A stretch of 64,000 nucleotides of DNA from Nocardioides sp. S5. Its GTDB lineage: Bacteria > Actinomycetota > Actinomycetes > Propionibacteriales > Nocardioidaceae. The notes beneath the pieces were generated by a model that worked only from the letters and a program-made list of their open reading frames with translations, did not search any database and was not told the origin of the DNA. The stretch is taken from NCBI RefSeq assembly GCF_017310035.1, contig NZ_CP022296.1, forward strand, positions 3,596,001 through 3,660,000, written 5' to 3'. A program made the translations under genes and the position numbers. How positions within the stretch are numbered: the first letter of the stretch is position 1; the number at the start of each line of letters is the position of its first letter. Positions 25,703 through 34,285 of this stretch are shown in pieces.

Positions 25703-26905
25703 TCAGGAAGCGGCGGCGGCCTCGAACTCTGCTCGATCGACTCTCTCGCCCTGACTGATCAGCAGCTTGGCCTTCAGGAAGTCCCGCGGTCGGTTCACGC
25801 AGTCCGCGGCCAGCAGCCGTCCCTGCTGGAGGTAGTAGCAGGTGAAGTCGCGATCTCGAGAGGGGTCGCCCCTCACCACGAGCTCGTCGTAGCCGACATT
25901 CAACCCCGCGATCTGCAGCTTGAGGTCGTACTGGTCGGACCAGAACCAAGGCAGCGCTGCGATCGGCCTCTCCTTGCCGCACAGTGTCGCGGCGGCCGTC
26001 TTCGCCTGCTCCCCGGCGCTGGGCACGGACTCCAACCTCACGAGGCGGTCGTAGCGAGCCATCCGGTGGCTGGCACAGTCGCCGGCTGCGACGATGCGGG
26101 GGTCGCTGGTGCGAGCCAGGTCGTCGATCACGATCCCGTTCTCGACGTGCAGGCCAGCCTCGGCTGCCAGCTCGGTGTTGGGAACCAAGCCCACTCCGAC
26201 GACGACGAGATCGGCCGGGATCCGCTCACCACCCCGCAGGACCACCTCACGCACGCGTTCGTCGCCGGCCATGGCGCTGACCTGGGCGCCCGTCCGGATC
26301 ACGACGCCGGCGTCGCGGTGGACCCGCTCGTAGAACGCCGAGACCTCGGGTGCTGTGACCCGCTCCAGCACGCGCTCGGCGGCCTCCAGGACTGTCACGT
26401 CCAGGCCGAGAGCGCGCAGGGACGCGGCTGTCTCCAAGCCGACGTACCCGCCGCCCACGATGACGGCGTGGCTGCCGGAAGCCGCCGAGGCCCGGATCGA
26501 CTCGACGTCTGCGAAGGTCCGAAGGTAGAACACCCCGGGCATGTCGATACCGGACACGTCCAGGGTGCGCACCCGGCCACCCGTGCACAGGGCGAGATGG
26601 GTGTAGCCCATCGTGGTGCCGTCGTTCAGCCCCACCTCCTGCGCGGCACGATCGACCTGCGTGACCGTCGACTGCACCAGGCGGATGTCGTGCTTGGCGT
26701 AGAACTCCGCCTTGCGCAGAGCGAGGTCTTGCAGGCTGCTCGTGCCGGCGAGGTAGGCCTTGGAGAGGGGAGGACGGTGATAGGGCAGCGCTGGCTCGTC
26801 GCCGACCACGACGACCTCTCCTGACCAGCCCTGCTGCCGCAGGCCGGCCGCCACCTGGACACCGGCGTGGCTGGCGCCGACGACCAGCGCCCTCCCCTCG
26901 GTCAC
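25703..26905 (-). CDS. FAD-dependent ferredoxin reductase for the CYP153-type P450
   Basis: A 400-residue flavoprotein of the putidaredoxin-reductase/rubredoxin-reductase family. The N-terminal FAD fold (ALVVGASHAGVQVAAGLR, residues 6-23) is followed by the central NAD(P)H fold (AVIVGGGYVGLETAASLRAL, about 146-165) and the FAD-contact motif RIVAAGDCASH. It passes electrons from NADH to the adjacent 2Fe-2S ferredoxin. The GTG start overlaps the P450 stop (GTGA), so it is translationally coupled. Last gene of a ferredoxin-P450-reductase operon. Confidence 0.93.
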   Translation of the reverse strand: MTEGRALVVGASHAGVQVAAGLRQQGWSGEVVVVGDEPALPYHRPPLSKAYLAGTSSLQDLALRKAEFYAKHDIRLVQSTVTQVDRAAQEVGLNDGTTMGYTHLALCTGGRVRTLDVSGIDMPGVFYLRTFADVESIRASAASGSHAVIVGGGYVGLETAASLRALGLDVTVLEAAERVLERVTAPEVSAFYERVHRDAGVVIRTGAQVSAMAGDERVREVVLRGGERIPADLVVVGVGLVPNTELAAEAGLHVENGIVIDDLARTSDPRIVAAGDCASHRMARYDRLVRLESVPSAGEQAKTAAATLCGKERPIAALPWFWSDQYDLKLQIAGLNVGYDELVVRGDPSRDRDFTCYYLQQGRLLAADCVNRPRDFLKAKLLISQGERVDRAEFEAAAAS

Positions 26906-28302
26906 GCCTGGGTCTTCGGCGTCAGGGTGACCATCAGCCTGCTGATGCCGCGCACGAAGTTGGACTGGACGTACTCAGGCTCTTCGACGACCTCGATCTT
27001 CTCGAAGCGCGGCAGCAGCTCCTCCCAGAGGATCTTGAGCTGCATCTCCGCCAGCCGGTTGCCCATGCAGCGGTGGACTCCGAAGCCGAAGGAGATGTGG
27101 TTGCGTGCGTTGCTGCGGTCGATGATCAGGTCGTCGGGCCGGTCGAAGACTCGCTCGTCACGGTTGCCCGAGGCGTACCACATGACCACCTTGTCGCCCT
27201 TGCGGATGAACTGTCCGTTGAGCACCGTGTCCTTCTTGGCGACCCGCCGCATGTAGGCCAGAGGTGTCTGCCACCGGATGATCTCCGAGACCGCATTGGG
27301 GATGAGGTCCGGGTTGGCCTTGAGCTTCTCGAACTGGTCCGGGAACCGGTTCATGGCGAGGATCCCACCGCTCATGGAGTTCCGCGTCGTGTCGTTGCCA
27401 CCCACGATGAGCAGGACGAGGTTGCCCAGGAACTCCATGGGACGATCGATGAGGTCCTTGGTGTCCTCGTTGCGCTGCAGCATCGTGATCAGGTCGAAGC
27501 CAGGCTCTTCTCCCCCCGCCAGCCGCGCCTCCTTGTCGCGCCACAGAGCACTCAGCCCCTGCGCTGCGTCGACGAATCCGCGGAACACCTCGTCGTTGTC
27601 CGAGGGGCCGCCGTTGGCCTGCTCCATGGAGCTGGCCAGGTCCGACCACTCGACGAGCTTGCGGCGCTGCTCGTAGGGGAAGTCCAGCAGTGTCGCCAAC
27701 ATCCGCGCAGTCAGCTCGATGGAGACGCGGTCGACCCAGTTGAAGGGCTCACCGATCGGGAGGTCGTCCAGCACCTCTTGGACCCGCGAGCGGATCAGGC
27801 TCTCCATCTCGCGCAGGTTCTTCGGAGCCACGACGCCCTGGACGGCGGCGCGCTGCCGGTCGTGCTTGGGCGGGTCCATGGCGATGAACATGGCGACATC
27901 CATGAACCGCGGCGGCTCGCCGATGATGATGAACGGCTCAGCCGAGAACGTCTCATGGTCCTTGTCGACCGCGATGATGTCAGCGTGGCGGGTGACCGAC
28001 CAGAAGGGACCGAACGGGCTGTTGGCCTGGAAGTGGACGGGAGCCTCGTTGCGCACCCGCTCGAAGTACGACTGCCACTTGCCCTGCCGGTAGAGGAACG
28101 GGTTGCTCAGGTCGATGTCGACCAGGGCAACCTGCTCCACGGGGGGGATCGGCTTCTCGACGAAGATCTTCTGCCCGTTGGTCCGGGTCACGAAGCGACG
28201 CGCCCGGTCGTACAGGTGCGCCCCGCGGATCTGCATGCTCATGGGGACGATGGACTGAGCTCGCTCGGTCATGGCGTCGGTCACGGTGGTCAGGGTCGTC
28301 AT
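26902..28302 (-). CDS. CYP153-type cytochrome P450 (terminal alkane/terpene hydroxylase)
   Basis: A 466-residue P450. The I-helix LIVGGNDTTRNSMSGG and the heme loop HISFGFGVHRCMGNRLAEMQ (Cys about 412) are characteristic of the CYP153 family, which hydroxylates the terminal carbon of alkanes, monoterpenes and fatty acids. The neighbours, an adrenodoxin-type ferredoxin and its reductase, are the normal CYP153 partners. Start ATG 28302 follows GAGGAAC; an upstream in-frame start at 28356 overlaps the ferredoxin end and is less likely. Probable inputs are medium-chain alkanes or acyclic terpenes, given the catabolic operon nearby. Confidence 0.9.
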   Translation of the reverse strand: MTTLTTVTDAMTERAQSIVPMSMQIRGAHLYDRARRFVTRTNGQKIFVEKPIPPVEQVALVDIDLSNPFLYRQGKWQSYFERVRNEAPVHFQANSPFGPFWSVTRHADIIAVDKDHETFSAEPFIIIGEPPRFMDVAMFIAMDPPKHDRQRAAVQGVVAPKNLREMESLIRSRVQEVLDDLPIGEPFNWVDRVSIELTARMLATLLDFPYEQRRKLVEWSDLASSMEQANGGPSDNDEVFRGFVDAAQGLSALWRDKEARLAGGEEPGFDLITMLQRNEDTKDLIDRPMEFLGNLVLLIVGGNDTTRNSMSGGILAMNRFPDQFEKLKANPDLIPNAVSEIIRWQTPLAYMRRVAKKDTVLNGQFIRKGDKVVMWYASGNRDERVFDRPDDLIIDRSNARNHISFGFGVHRCMGNRLAEMQLKILWEELLPRFEKIEVVEEPEYVQSNFVRGISRLMVTLTPKTQA

Positions 28303-28324
28303 GGTGCGGTGTTCCTCTCGACAG

Positions 28325-28645
28325 TCACAGCTGGAACTCGGGGAGCCGGACGACAAGGCCGTCCAGGCTGTCGCTCAACCGCATCTGGCACGACAGCCGG
28401 GAATTCGCCTCGCGCTCGGGGTTCATGGCGAGCATCTCTTCCTCCACGGGACCCGAACGGCCGACCTGGTCGATCCATCCGTCCTCGACGACCACGTGGC
28501 ACGTACCGCAGGCGGCTTCGCCGCCGCAGTCCCCGTCGATTCCAGGAACCATGTTGTCGACGGCGACCTGCATCAGCGAGACACCCTCTTCCAGTGGTGT
28601 CTCGTGCTTCTCCCCGTCGTGGGAGATGAAGGTGACAACGGACAT
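28325..28645 (-). CDS. 2Fe-2S ferredoxin, adrenodoxin/putidaredoxin type
   Basis: A 106-residue ferredoxin with cluster ligands C40, C46, C49 (DCGGEAACGTCHVVV) and C86 (RLSCQMRL), the C-x5-C-x2-C...C spacing of the vertebrate-type group. It delivers electrons from the reductase to the P450 encoded 22 bases downstream. First gene of the operon, and divergent from the AraC-type regulator. Confidence 0.93.
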   Translation of the reverse strand: MSVVTFISHDGEKHETPLEEGVSLMQVAVDNMVPGIDGDCGGEAACGTCHVVVEDGWIDQVGRSGPVEEEMLAMNPEREANSRLSCQMRLSDSLDGLVVRLPEFQL

Positions 28646-28716
28646 GAAGAAACTCCTTGGTAGACCGGCCCTCAATCCTGTGTCTCCCCGTCAGGCTGTG
28701 GCTATGGTCACCTACG

Positions 28717-28727
28717 TCAACATATTG
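28717..28727. promoter_or_regulatory. TCAACATATTG motif in the ferredoxin-araC promoter region
   Basis: This 11-mer also occurs exactly at 60267-60277, upstream of the 17-gene acyl-CoA operon, with a one-mismatch copy at 60247-60257. It sits 23 bases before the AraC-type gene start. It may be an activator or repressor site shared by both catabolic units, or part of a promoter. Confidence 0.45.
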
Positions 28728-28749
28728 TGATTTCGGCTCAGGAGGTGCA

Positions 28750-29880
28750 GTGAGAGTTCCCGAACCCGGCGTGCCTCCGCTGGCGTTCGTCCAGCTCCTC
28801 AACAGCGACGCGCTTGAGCCCAGCGCCGTCGCGCACTTCCGTCGGATCATCGAACTCCAGGGCACTTCGGAGGTCGAGCTGGTACAGCGCGACCGGCAAG
28901 TGCCCATCCGATGGTTCCGCGAGGTCTACCCGGACCTCGACCCCGACGGTGCTACCTACCTCGGGCTCGCTTTCGCCGAGAAGGCCCAGCTGACCTCGTT
29001 CGGCCCGCTGAGCCTGCCCTTGGTCAGCGCTGGCTCGGTGGACGAGATCTTCCAGTTGCTGGGGTATCTGCCCGTGATCTCCGGCGCTCTTCGCCCTCAC
29101 TTCCACCCGGGCGAGCACGGCTTGACAGTGGGGCTGAGCGGTCAGACCGGCGATCCCGATCTCGACTGCCTGGTCATCACCTACGGTGGTGCGGCGCTGC
29201 TTCGACTACTCGACCTGCTGGCCGGCCCGCTACCAGGGGTGACGTTGCAGCTGGCATGGCCTGCCCCCGGAGTTGTGGAGACTCGCACCGACCTAATGAG
29301 CGAACGGTTGGACTTCGACGCGCACACGTCCTTCATCGACGTGCCGGCCGAGGCCCTTCGTGTCCGCTGCCGGTTCCCGGACCCGGTCGCCTACGGCTTG
29401 GCCATCGCCGAGCTGCGCCGCATGCTCGACCGCAGTACCAGTGCCACCAGCGTGACGGAGCGGGTGCGACGACTGCTCGAGCAGGACCCAGGACGGTCGA
29501 GCAGCCGGGACATCGCCGCACTCCTCGACGTCTCCACCAGCACCATGAAGAGACGGCTCGAGGACGAGGGCACGACATTCCGTCAGGTCCGACAGTCCCT
29601 GCTGCGCGAGAGAGCCATCGTGCTGCTTCTCGACCACTCCCTGACGATCAGTCAGATCGCGGTCGATCTCGGCTATGGCGATCCTGGGAACTTCTCCCAC
29701 GCCTTCAAGCGCTGGACCGGGCAGTCGCCGAGCGAGTTCCGCAACGTGGGGCGCCTCGGACCAGGGGGGTCGGCCCCTGAGCGGGAGCGGCCGCCCTTAG
29801 CTCGGCGCACTCGGCGCCACGTCTACGACCGGAGCGGGCTATCCGCGAAGCGGCGACAGGCGAGGCGCATCACGTGGTGA
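28750..29880 (+). CDS. AraC-family transcriptional regulator
   Basis: A 376-residue protein. The N-terminal domain resembles the AraC-type 'Arabinose_bd' domain of OruR/AlkR-like activators (FQLLGYLPVISGALRPHFH). The C-terminal double HTH includes RDIAALLDVSTSTMKRRLED and ISQIAVDLGYGDPGNFSHAF, then KRWTGQSPSEFR. GTG 28750 is chosen because AGGAGG lies four bases upstream. It is divergent from the CYP153 operon and probably its activator in response to hydrocarbon or terpene. Its 3' end overlaps the next gene's 3' end by 11 bases, tail to tail. Confidence 0.9.
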   Translation: MRVPEPGVPPLAFVQLLNSDALEPSAVAHFRRIIELQGTSEVELVQRDRQVPIRWFREVYPDLDPDGATYLGLAFAEKAQLTSFGPLSLPLVSAGSVDEIFQLLGYLPVISGALRPHFHPGEHGLTVGLSGQTGDPDLDCLVITYGGAALLRLLDLLAGPLPGVTLQLAWPAPGVVETRTDLMSERLDFDAHTSFIDVPAEALRVRCRFPDPVAYGLAIAELRRMLDRSTSATSVTERVRRLLEQDPGRSSSRDIAALLDVSTSTMKRRLEDEGTTFRQVRQSLLRERAIVLLLDHSLTISQIAVDLGYGDPGNFSHAFKRWTGQSPSEFRNVGRLGPGGSAPERERPPLARRTRRHVYDRSGLSAKRRQARRITW

Positions 29881-31168
29881 CCAGTCGAACGGGGAGTCTG
29901 GTGGGCCCGCGCAACGAGCTGTTGGTCGACCATGTCGGGTCACCGGACAGCTCGATCCTCGAGACGCGACCGAGGAGCTCGGTGAGCACGACATGGGCCT
30001 CCATCCGAGCGAGCGGTGCTCCGACGCACAGGTGTGCGCCGTGCCCGAACCCGACGTGCATCCTGGGGTTGCGGTCAGCCCGATAGGTGTCGGGCTCCTC
30101 GAACGCCTCGGGGTCCCGATTCGCAGCACCGAAGGACAGCAACACCCTGGACCCTCGCGGGATGGTGACACCGGCGATGTCGTAGTCAGCGCGCGTGTAG
30201 CGGTACAGATTCTGGATGGGGCTGGAGAACCGCAGGTGTTCCTCGATCGCCATCGGGACCAGACCAGGATCCTGTCGAACGCGGTCGTACTCCTCCGGAT
30301 TGCGAGCAAACGTCTCGAACATCCCGCCCAGCAGGTTCGTCGTGGTCTCGTTACCAGCCACGAGGAGCAGCATCGCGATCATGAACAGGTCGTTGCCGGT
30401 GAGAGCACCGTTCTCACTGTGGTTCATGAGTCGACCGAGAGCCGAGTCAGACTCCCGAATCCTCCCAGCGTCGAACTGCTCGGTGAAGTACCGCCGCAGG
30501 GACGCCAGGCCTGTCGCGGCATCTCGTGCGTGCCGGATGCCCAGCGGCGTCGCATTCGCGTCCATGATGCGCACCGTCGTCTCCGACCATCGGCGGAAGT
30601 CGTCGAAGTCGCCATCGGAGACACCCATGATGTGAGCGATCAGGCTCATCGGTAGCGGAGTGGCCAGTGTCGTCATCACGTCCGAGCCGGGAGCACGCAC
30701 GAGTTCGTCGACCATCTCGGAGGCCAGCTTCTCCGCCATCGCGCGCCAGGAGGCCATCGCACCTGTGGTGAACATGGGCTGTATCTGCTTGCGTAGCCGG
30801 GCGTGCTCCTCGCCGTCAGTGAGGACGACGAGCGGCGCCTGGATCCGTAACCGGGTGACCCCCTGACTGCTGGTCACCTTGTCGGTGGCTCTCAGTGTGG
30901 CGCGGACGTCGTCGAGGCGCGAGAGGACCCACATGGCCCGACGCGGGTTGTAGTGCACCCGCCCCGTCTCATGAAGGCGTCGATACGCCGCATGCGGCTG
31001 GGCCGCCGTCCGTGGATCCAAGGGATCGTAGTCGGTATTGACCGCCCCCACCCAGCCGCGACGGCCGCGGATCACGGTGCGCGCGGCACCCTCGAAGTTC
31101 AGCCATGCTGCAGTCCCGACCACCTTGAACAGGTCAGGGGCACCGTCTGTGCGTGTGCGGGTTGTCAT
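29870..31168 (-). CDS. Cytochrome P450 monooxygenase
   Basis: A 432-residue P450 with I-helix LLLVAGNETTTNLLGG (Asn in place of the usual His/Glu-preceding residue), ExxR in IEEHLRFSSPIQN and heme loop VGFGHGAHLCVGAPLARMEA (Cys about 381). The ATG at 31168 has GGAGG upstream; the frame extends a further eight codons. It belongs to a different subfamily from the P450s at 142 and 26902, with a long N-terminal segment (DLFKVVGTAAWLNFEGAART). Divergent TetR gene upstream. Confidence 0.92.
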   Translation of the reverse strand: MTTRTRTDGAPDLFKVVGTAAWLNFEGAARTVIRGRRGWVGAVNTDYDPLDPRTAAQPHAAYRRLHETGRVHYNPRRAMWVLSRLDDVRATLRATDKVTSSQGVTRLRIQAPLVVLTDGEEHARLRKQIQPMFTTGAMASWRAMAEKLASEMVDELVRAPGSDVMTTLATPLPMSLIAHIMGVSDGDFDDFRRWSETTVRIMDANATPLGIRHARDAATGLASLRRYFTEQFDAGRIRESDSALGRLMNHSENGALTGNDLFMIAMLLLVAGNETTTNLLGGMFETFARNPEEYDRVRQDPGLVPMAIEEHLRFSSPIQNLYRYTRADYDIAGVTIPRGSRVLLSFGAANRDPEAFEEPDTYRADRNPRMHVGFGHGAHLCVGAPLARMEAHVVLTELLGRVSRIELSGDPTWSTNSSLRGPTRLPVRLVTT

Positions 31169-31346
31169 CACGATCCTCCGTCTCAGGAGCAATCCTCAAC
31201 CGCGGAGACGTGCACCCACAAGGCCTCTTGAATGACTGAGACGCCTGGCGGGGACGAGTCATCGGGAGGCCGTCTCAGACCAAGCGCGCCGCCTCTTGGA
31301 GGCCACCAGGCCGCCCGGGACCGGGGTCTTCGCTAGCCTTACAATC

Positions 31347-31361
31347 GTCTCACCGTGAGAC
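31347..31361. promoter_or_regulatory. 15-bp palindrome GTCTCACCGTGAGAC, likely TetR operator
   Basis: Perfect 7-base arms around a central C, in the 222-base region between the divergent P450 and TetR genes. A looser GAGACG...CGTCTC pair lies at about 31239-31279 nearer the P450. The palindrome covers the GTG at 31355, which argues that the TetR gene starts further downstream. Confidence 0.72.
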
Positions 31362-31390
31362 TAAATCGCTCAGTAACGTCAGGGTACAAA

Positions 31391-31936
31391 ATGCCAGATT
31401 CCGACGCATGGCTCATTCCTGGCAGTCGAAGGGAAGCCGCCCTGGAACGCATCTACGCAGCCGGCAGCGACGTCCTGCGCGAGCGCGGTCCCAAGACGTT
31501 CAGCTTGGAAGAGGTCGCCCGCAGAGCAGGGTGCTCACGCGCGACCGTCTACCGGTTCGTGGGCAACAAGCGCAGCCTTGTGGACACACTGGTAGGCCTA
31601 GCCGCGACTACCGTGGTCGAACAGGTGCGAACGCAGACTCGCGGGATGCAGGGCAAACAACTGGTCATCGAGTCGATCCTTGCCGGAGTCCAAGCGATTC
31701 GCAGCGACCGCACCCTGGCTGAGTTCGTCAAGTCACCCCCGGCTTTCGACGACACCTACTTCACCCACTCCGAAATGCTGAACCGTCTCGCTGCGTCTCT
31801 GATGGACCTCGGCGAAGAACCCGATCTCGGCGCCGAATGGCTCATTCGAGTCGTACTCAGCATGATCACTTGGCCCGTGGACGACCCCACCACCGAGCGA
31901 GAACTGATCGAACGCTACGTAGGTGCCGCCTTCTGA
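31391..31936 (+). CDS. TetR-family transcriptional regulator
   Basis: A 181-residue regulator (MPDSDAWLIPGSRREAALER) with HTH LEEVARRAGCSRATVYRFVG near residues 37-56. The ATG at 31391 is preferred over the GTG at 31355 because the latter lies within the palindromic operator. It probably represses itself and the divergent P450. Confidence 0.88.
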   Translation: MPDSDAWLIPGSRREAALERIYAAGSDVLRERGPKTFSLEEVARRAGCSRATVYRFVGNKRSLVDTLVGLAATTVVEQVRTQTRGMQGKQLVIESILAGVQAIRSDRTLAEFVKSPPAFDDTYFTHSEMLNRLAASLMDLGEEPDLGAEWLIRVVLSMITWPVDDPTTERELIERYVGAAF

Positions 31937-32147
31937 TGGCGGACACCCTGTTCGAACTAGATTCGCGCCTCGGGGTGCAACCATCGATGACGACGCCAAC
32001 CCGGCGCCGCCCGAGAAGGAACCGCCCTCCGTTACAAGCGTGGTACAAGTAACCAAGATCTCCTAGAGTTTGCGCAGGTCAGCATGGGTCAGTCAGTCAC
32101 TACTACGACATCTGATCCGAGGGTTCTCATCCCCTGTCAGTAGTTGC

Positions 32148-32212
32148 CGAAAACGGCGGCTGACCTGCGGAAACGTCTTTCGACGTCTTCCAGCGTCAGT
32201 CGCCGTTTTTCG
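32148..32212. other. Long imperfect hairpin upstream of the DUF4192 gene
   Basis: About 65 bases can fold into one near-continuous hairpin. The outer arms are CGAAAACGGCGGCTGAC and its near-complement GTCAGTCGCCGTTTTTCG; the inner arms are ACGTC and GACGT around a TTTC loop. A T5 run lies in the 3' arm. It could be a terminator for the upstream TetR gene, a structured leader of the DUF4192 mRNA starting 71 bases downstream, or a small repeat element. The rest of the 31937-32282 gap has no gene. Confidence 0.5.
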
Positions 32213-32282
32213 TTGTTGTGTGTCACCAGTGTGTCGACGGCACCGGCGGATATCGCCGGACCGGGCGGCTCACCTAGGGGGT

Positions 32283-33272
32283 ATGAGGTTCTCCGTTCAC
32301 TCCCCCGACGAGCTGACCGCGGCACTCCCCCACTTGCTCGGGTTCAAGCCCGAGGAGTCGGTCGTGTTCGTGCCGATGACCGCCGACCTACCCATCGCTC
32401 GCATCGACCTTCCGACCACTCCGCGAGACCGCGACGCGGCCTGGGAGGCTATCCGCTCCCCTCTCGGCCGCTACGCCCAGCCAGGAGCCAGCGTGGGCAT
32501 CGTCTGCGTCACAGCGAACCGCGAAGAAGCGGATCGAGTCGTCCAGGACTTCGCCGCTCGACTCGACACCATCGGCATCGACACCGCGCTCATGCTGTGG
32601 GCGAACGACTCCGAGTGGCATGACTACCACCTGGGCGAGTCTGGCCATCAGACCGAAGCGGCGCGCGGGTATGTCGCTGCCGAGATGGCCCCGACAGGCC
32701 GCCCACGGCCTGCGGCCAGCCGTGCGTCGTTGGCATCATCGTTGGTCGGCGACCGGGAACCCGTCGCGGAGCTCTTGTCCGAGGCTCGGGAAGCCGCCGA
32801 GACGACGACACTACGCGCCGAGGCCAAGTGGGCTGTCGGACGGCTTCGGCAGTTTCACGCCGACAGTCAACCGCTTTCTGATCTTGACGCGGCTCGGCTG
32901 CTCGTCGCCGTCGAGACGATCCCGATTCGTGACCGACTGTGGGACGACATGAACACCGACAACGCGGACTCGCACGTCGCCCTGTGGACCAACCTGACCC
33001 GGAGGGCTCCCGACCAGGTGCGCTCCGCTCCCGCCTCGCTGTTGGGCCTCGCCTCATGGCTGAGCGGAGACGGTGCCAAGGCTCTGTGCGCGGTGGAGCA
33101 GGTGCCGCGCAACAGCCGCTACCCGCTCGCCGGGTTGGTGGTCGCGGTCGTGGAGTCGGCTATGCACCCGCGCGAGTGGGAGTCGGTCAAGAGGATCGGC
33201 CAAGATGCCGACTTCGCCGCACCGCAGCCGGGACCACGGAACAATCCCATCCGACCCGCGCCCGCACTCTGA
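32283..33272 (+). CDS. DUF4192 domain protein
   Basis: A 329-residue soluble protein. Its N-terminus MRFSVHSPDELTAALPHLLG, then FKPEESVVFVPM, is the hallmark of the actinobacterial DUF4192 family, as is the C-terminal WLSGDGAKALCAVEQV...YPLAGLVV region. Function is unknown; the family is common on actinobacterial chromosomes and plasmids. AGGGGG lies just before the ATG. An upstream open frame runs through the hairpin and is not family-like. Confidence 0.85.
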   Translation: MRFSVHSPDELTAALPHLLGFKPEESVVFVPMTADLPIARIDLPTTPRDRDAAWEAIRSPLGRYAQPGASVGIVCVTANREEADRVVQDFAARLDTIGIDTALMLWANDSEWHDYHLGESGHQTEAARGYVAAEMAPTGRPRPAASRASLASSLVGDREPVAELLSEAREAAETTTLRAEAKWAVGRLRQFHADSQPLSDLDAARLLVAVETIPIRDRLWDDMNTDNADSHVALWTNLTRRAPDQVRSAPASLLGLASWLSGDGAKALCAVEQVPRNSRYPLAGLVVAVVESAMHPREWESVKRIGQDADFAAPQPGPRNNPIRPAPAL

Positions 33273-33285
33273 GAAGGCAGCTCCG

Positions 33286-33462
33286 ATGGAGACTCCGCGC
33301 CGTCGACAGCCCCCAAGCCGATTGGAGCGCCGCCTCACCCGACGGGTGAGGCTCCGAGCGCGACCAACGAAGGGCTCCCGTGCGCCTGTCGATGTGATGC
33401 GCAGTTACGAGATTGTGTGGCTCGACAAAGGCGCGCAGAGCGGCGACGAGCGGTCATTCTGA
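33286..33462 (+). CDS. Small basic ORF downstream of DUF4192
   Basis: A 58-residue frame (METPRRRQPPSRLERRLTRR...), strongly Arg-rich at the start, 13 bases after the DUF4192 stop with GAGAAGG before it. It could be a small nucleic-acid-binding protein or chance. No family is recognised. Confidence 0.35.
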   Translation: METPRRRQPPSRLERRLTRRVRLRARPTKGSRAPVDVMRSYEIVWLDKGAQSGDERSF

Positions 33463-33486
33463 CGTAGCGCCCGTTGCGTGTAGGGC

Positions 33487-33834
33487 CTACGCGGAGACCA
33501 TCGGGGCGTAGCGGGAGGCGGCGCGACGCTCCTTGAACTCGTGCAGACGAACTCGCACCAGCAACACGAGACTGACCGGCCCCATGATGGCGAACTTCAT
33601 CGCGTTCCAGATGAACAGCAGCACGAACACGTTGAGCCAACCCGGTCCACCGTCGCGGACGATCGTGGTGCAGACGCTCGCGGCGTAGAGGTACGGCACG
33701 GCCAAGAGCATCGCTGGGACGCCCCACTTCAAACCCCGGCGGGTGCGGATCAGGTCGAGCGCGATGTTGGTGGGCATGTAGAAGCGCAGGTAGTACCGGG
33801 CGTGTTCGCTGGCGGTCCAGATGAGTCGAAGCAT
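33487..33834 (-). CDS. Small two-helix membrane protein
   Basis: A 115-residue protein starting MLRLIWTASEHARYYLRFYM. It has two hydrophobic segments (GVPAMLLAVPYLYAASVC and WLNVFVLLFIWNAMKFAIMG) and a basic tail (VRVRLHEFKERRAASR). Similar short proteins from actinobacterial mobile regions are often mislabelled 'sulfate permease'; the length and topology do not support that. GAGAGGAC precedes the ATG. The function is unknown. Confidence 0.7.
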   Translation of the reverse strand: MLRLIWTASEHARYYLRFYMPTNIALDLIRTRRGLKWGVPAMLLAVPYLYAASVCTTIVRDGGPGWLNVFVLLFIWNAMKFAIMGPVSLVLLVRVRLHEFKERRAASRYAPMVSA

Positions 33835-34033
33835 GACGGCAGTCCTCTCTCGGGTCTGGCGACAGAGAACCTTGAAGGACTGCCCAGCGAGCCGGACGGC
33901 CGTGCCACCACGTCGGGCGCGGTGGCGAACCTTAGAAGAAGTCGCCTTTCTCCCACCATACGCCCGAGCACGGACAGGTGGAACCCTCTCGGCGCTGAGG
34001 CCGCGGCACACCCGGTCGTCGTAACGTTGAGGT

Positions 34034-34285
34034 GTGCAAACAGGTTCGTGGGCCAGCACCGCACACTCCGCCAGCGTCATGCGGGGCAATCGGTCGCGCG
34101 ACACGAAGCCAGAGCTCGCAGTAAGGCGGCTGTTGCACGCCGAGGGCCTGCGCTACCGCGTCAACGCACGTCCGCTTCCCGAGGTCCGGAGAACGGCCGA
34201 CATCGTGTTCCGCGCAAAGCGCATCGCCGTCTTCATCGACGGCTGCTATTGGCACGGATGTCCCGAGCACTACGTCCCCTCTAAG
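34034..34285 (+). pseudogene. Vsr-type mismatch endonuclease, truncated by IS1380 copy B
   Basis: The N-terminal 84 residues of a very-short-patch-repair endonuclease remain: MRGNRSRDTKPELAVRRLLH, the catalytic-Asp segment RTADIVF and the zinc/His segment DGCYWHGCPEHY. The element then cuts the frame. A complete Vsr is about 130-150 residues and ends with the RVWEHE-type motif, which is missing. The remainder is not found elsewhere in the window. Vsr genes usually sit beside a 5-methylcytosine methyltransferase; none is visible. Confidence 0.82.

Noticed and set aside
32148..32212. Hairpin as an integron attC site
   Set aside because: There is no integrase nearby, no series of gene cassettes, and the outer sequences do not show the attC core RYYYAAC/GTTRRRY pair in the right places.
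33487..33834. Calling the small membrane protein a sulfate permease
   Set aside because: At 115 residues with two helices it lacks the many TM segments and STAS or SulP features of sulfate transporters. The name is a propagated misannotation of similar proteins.
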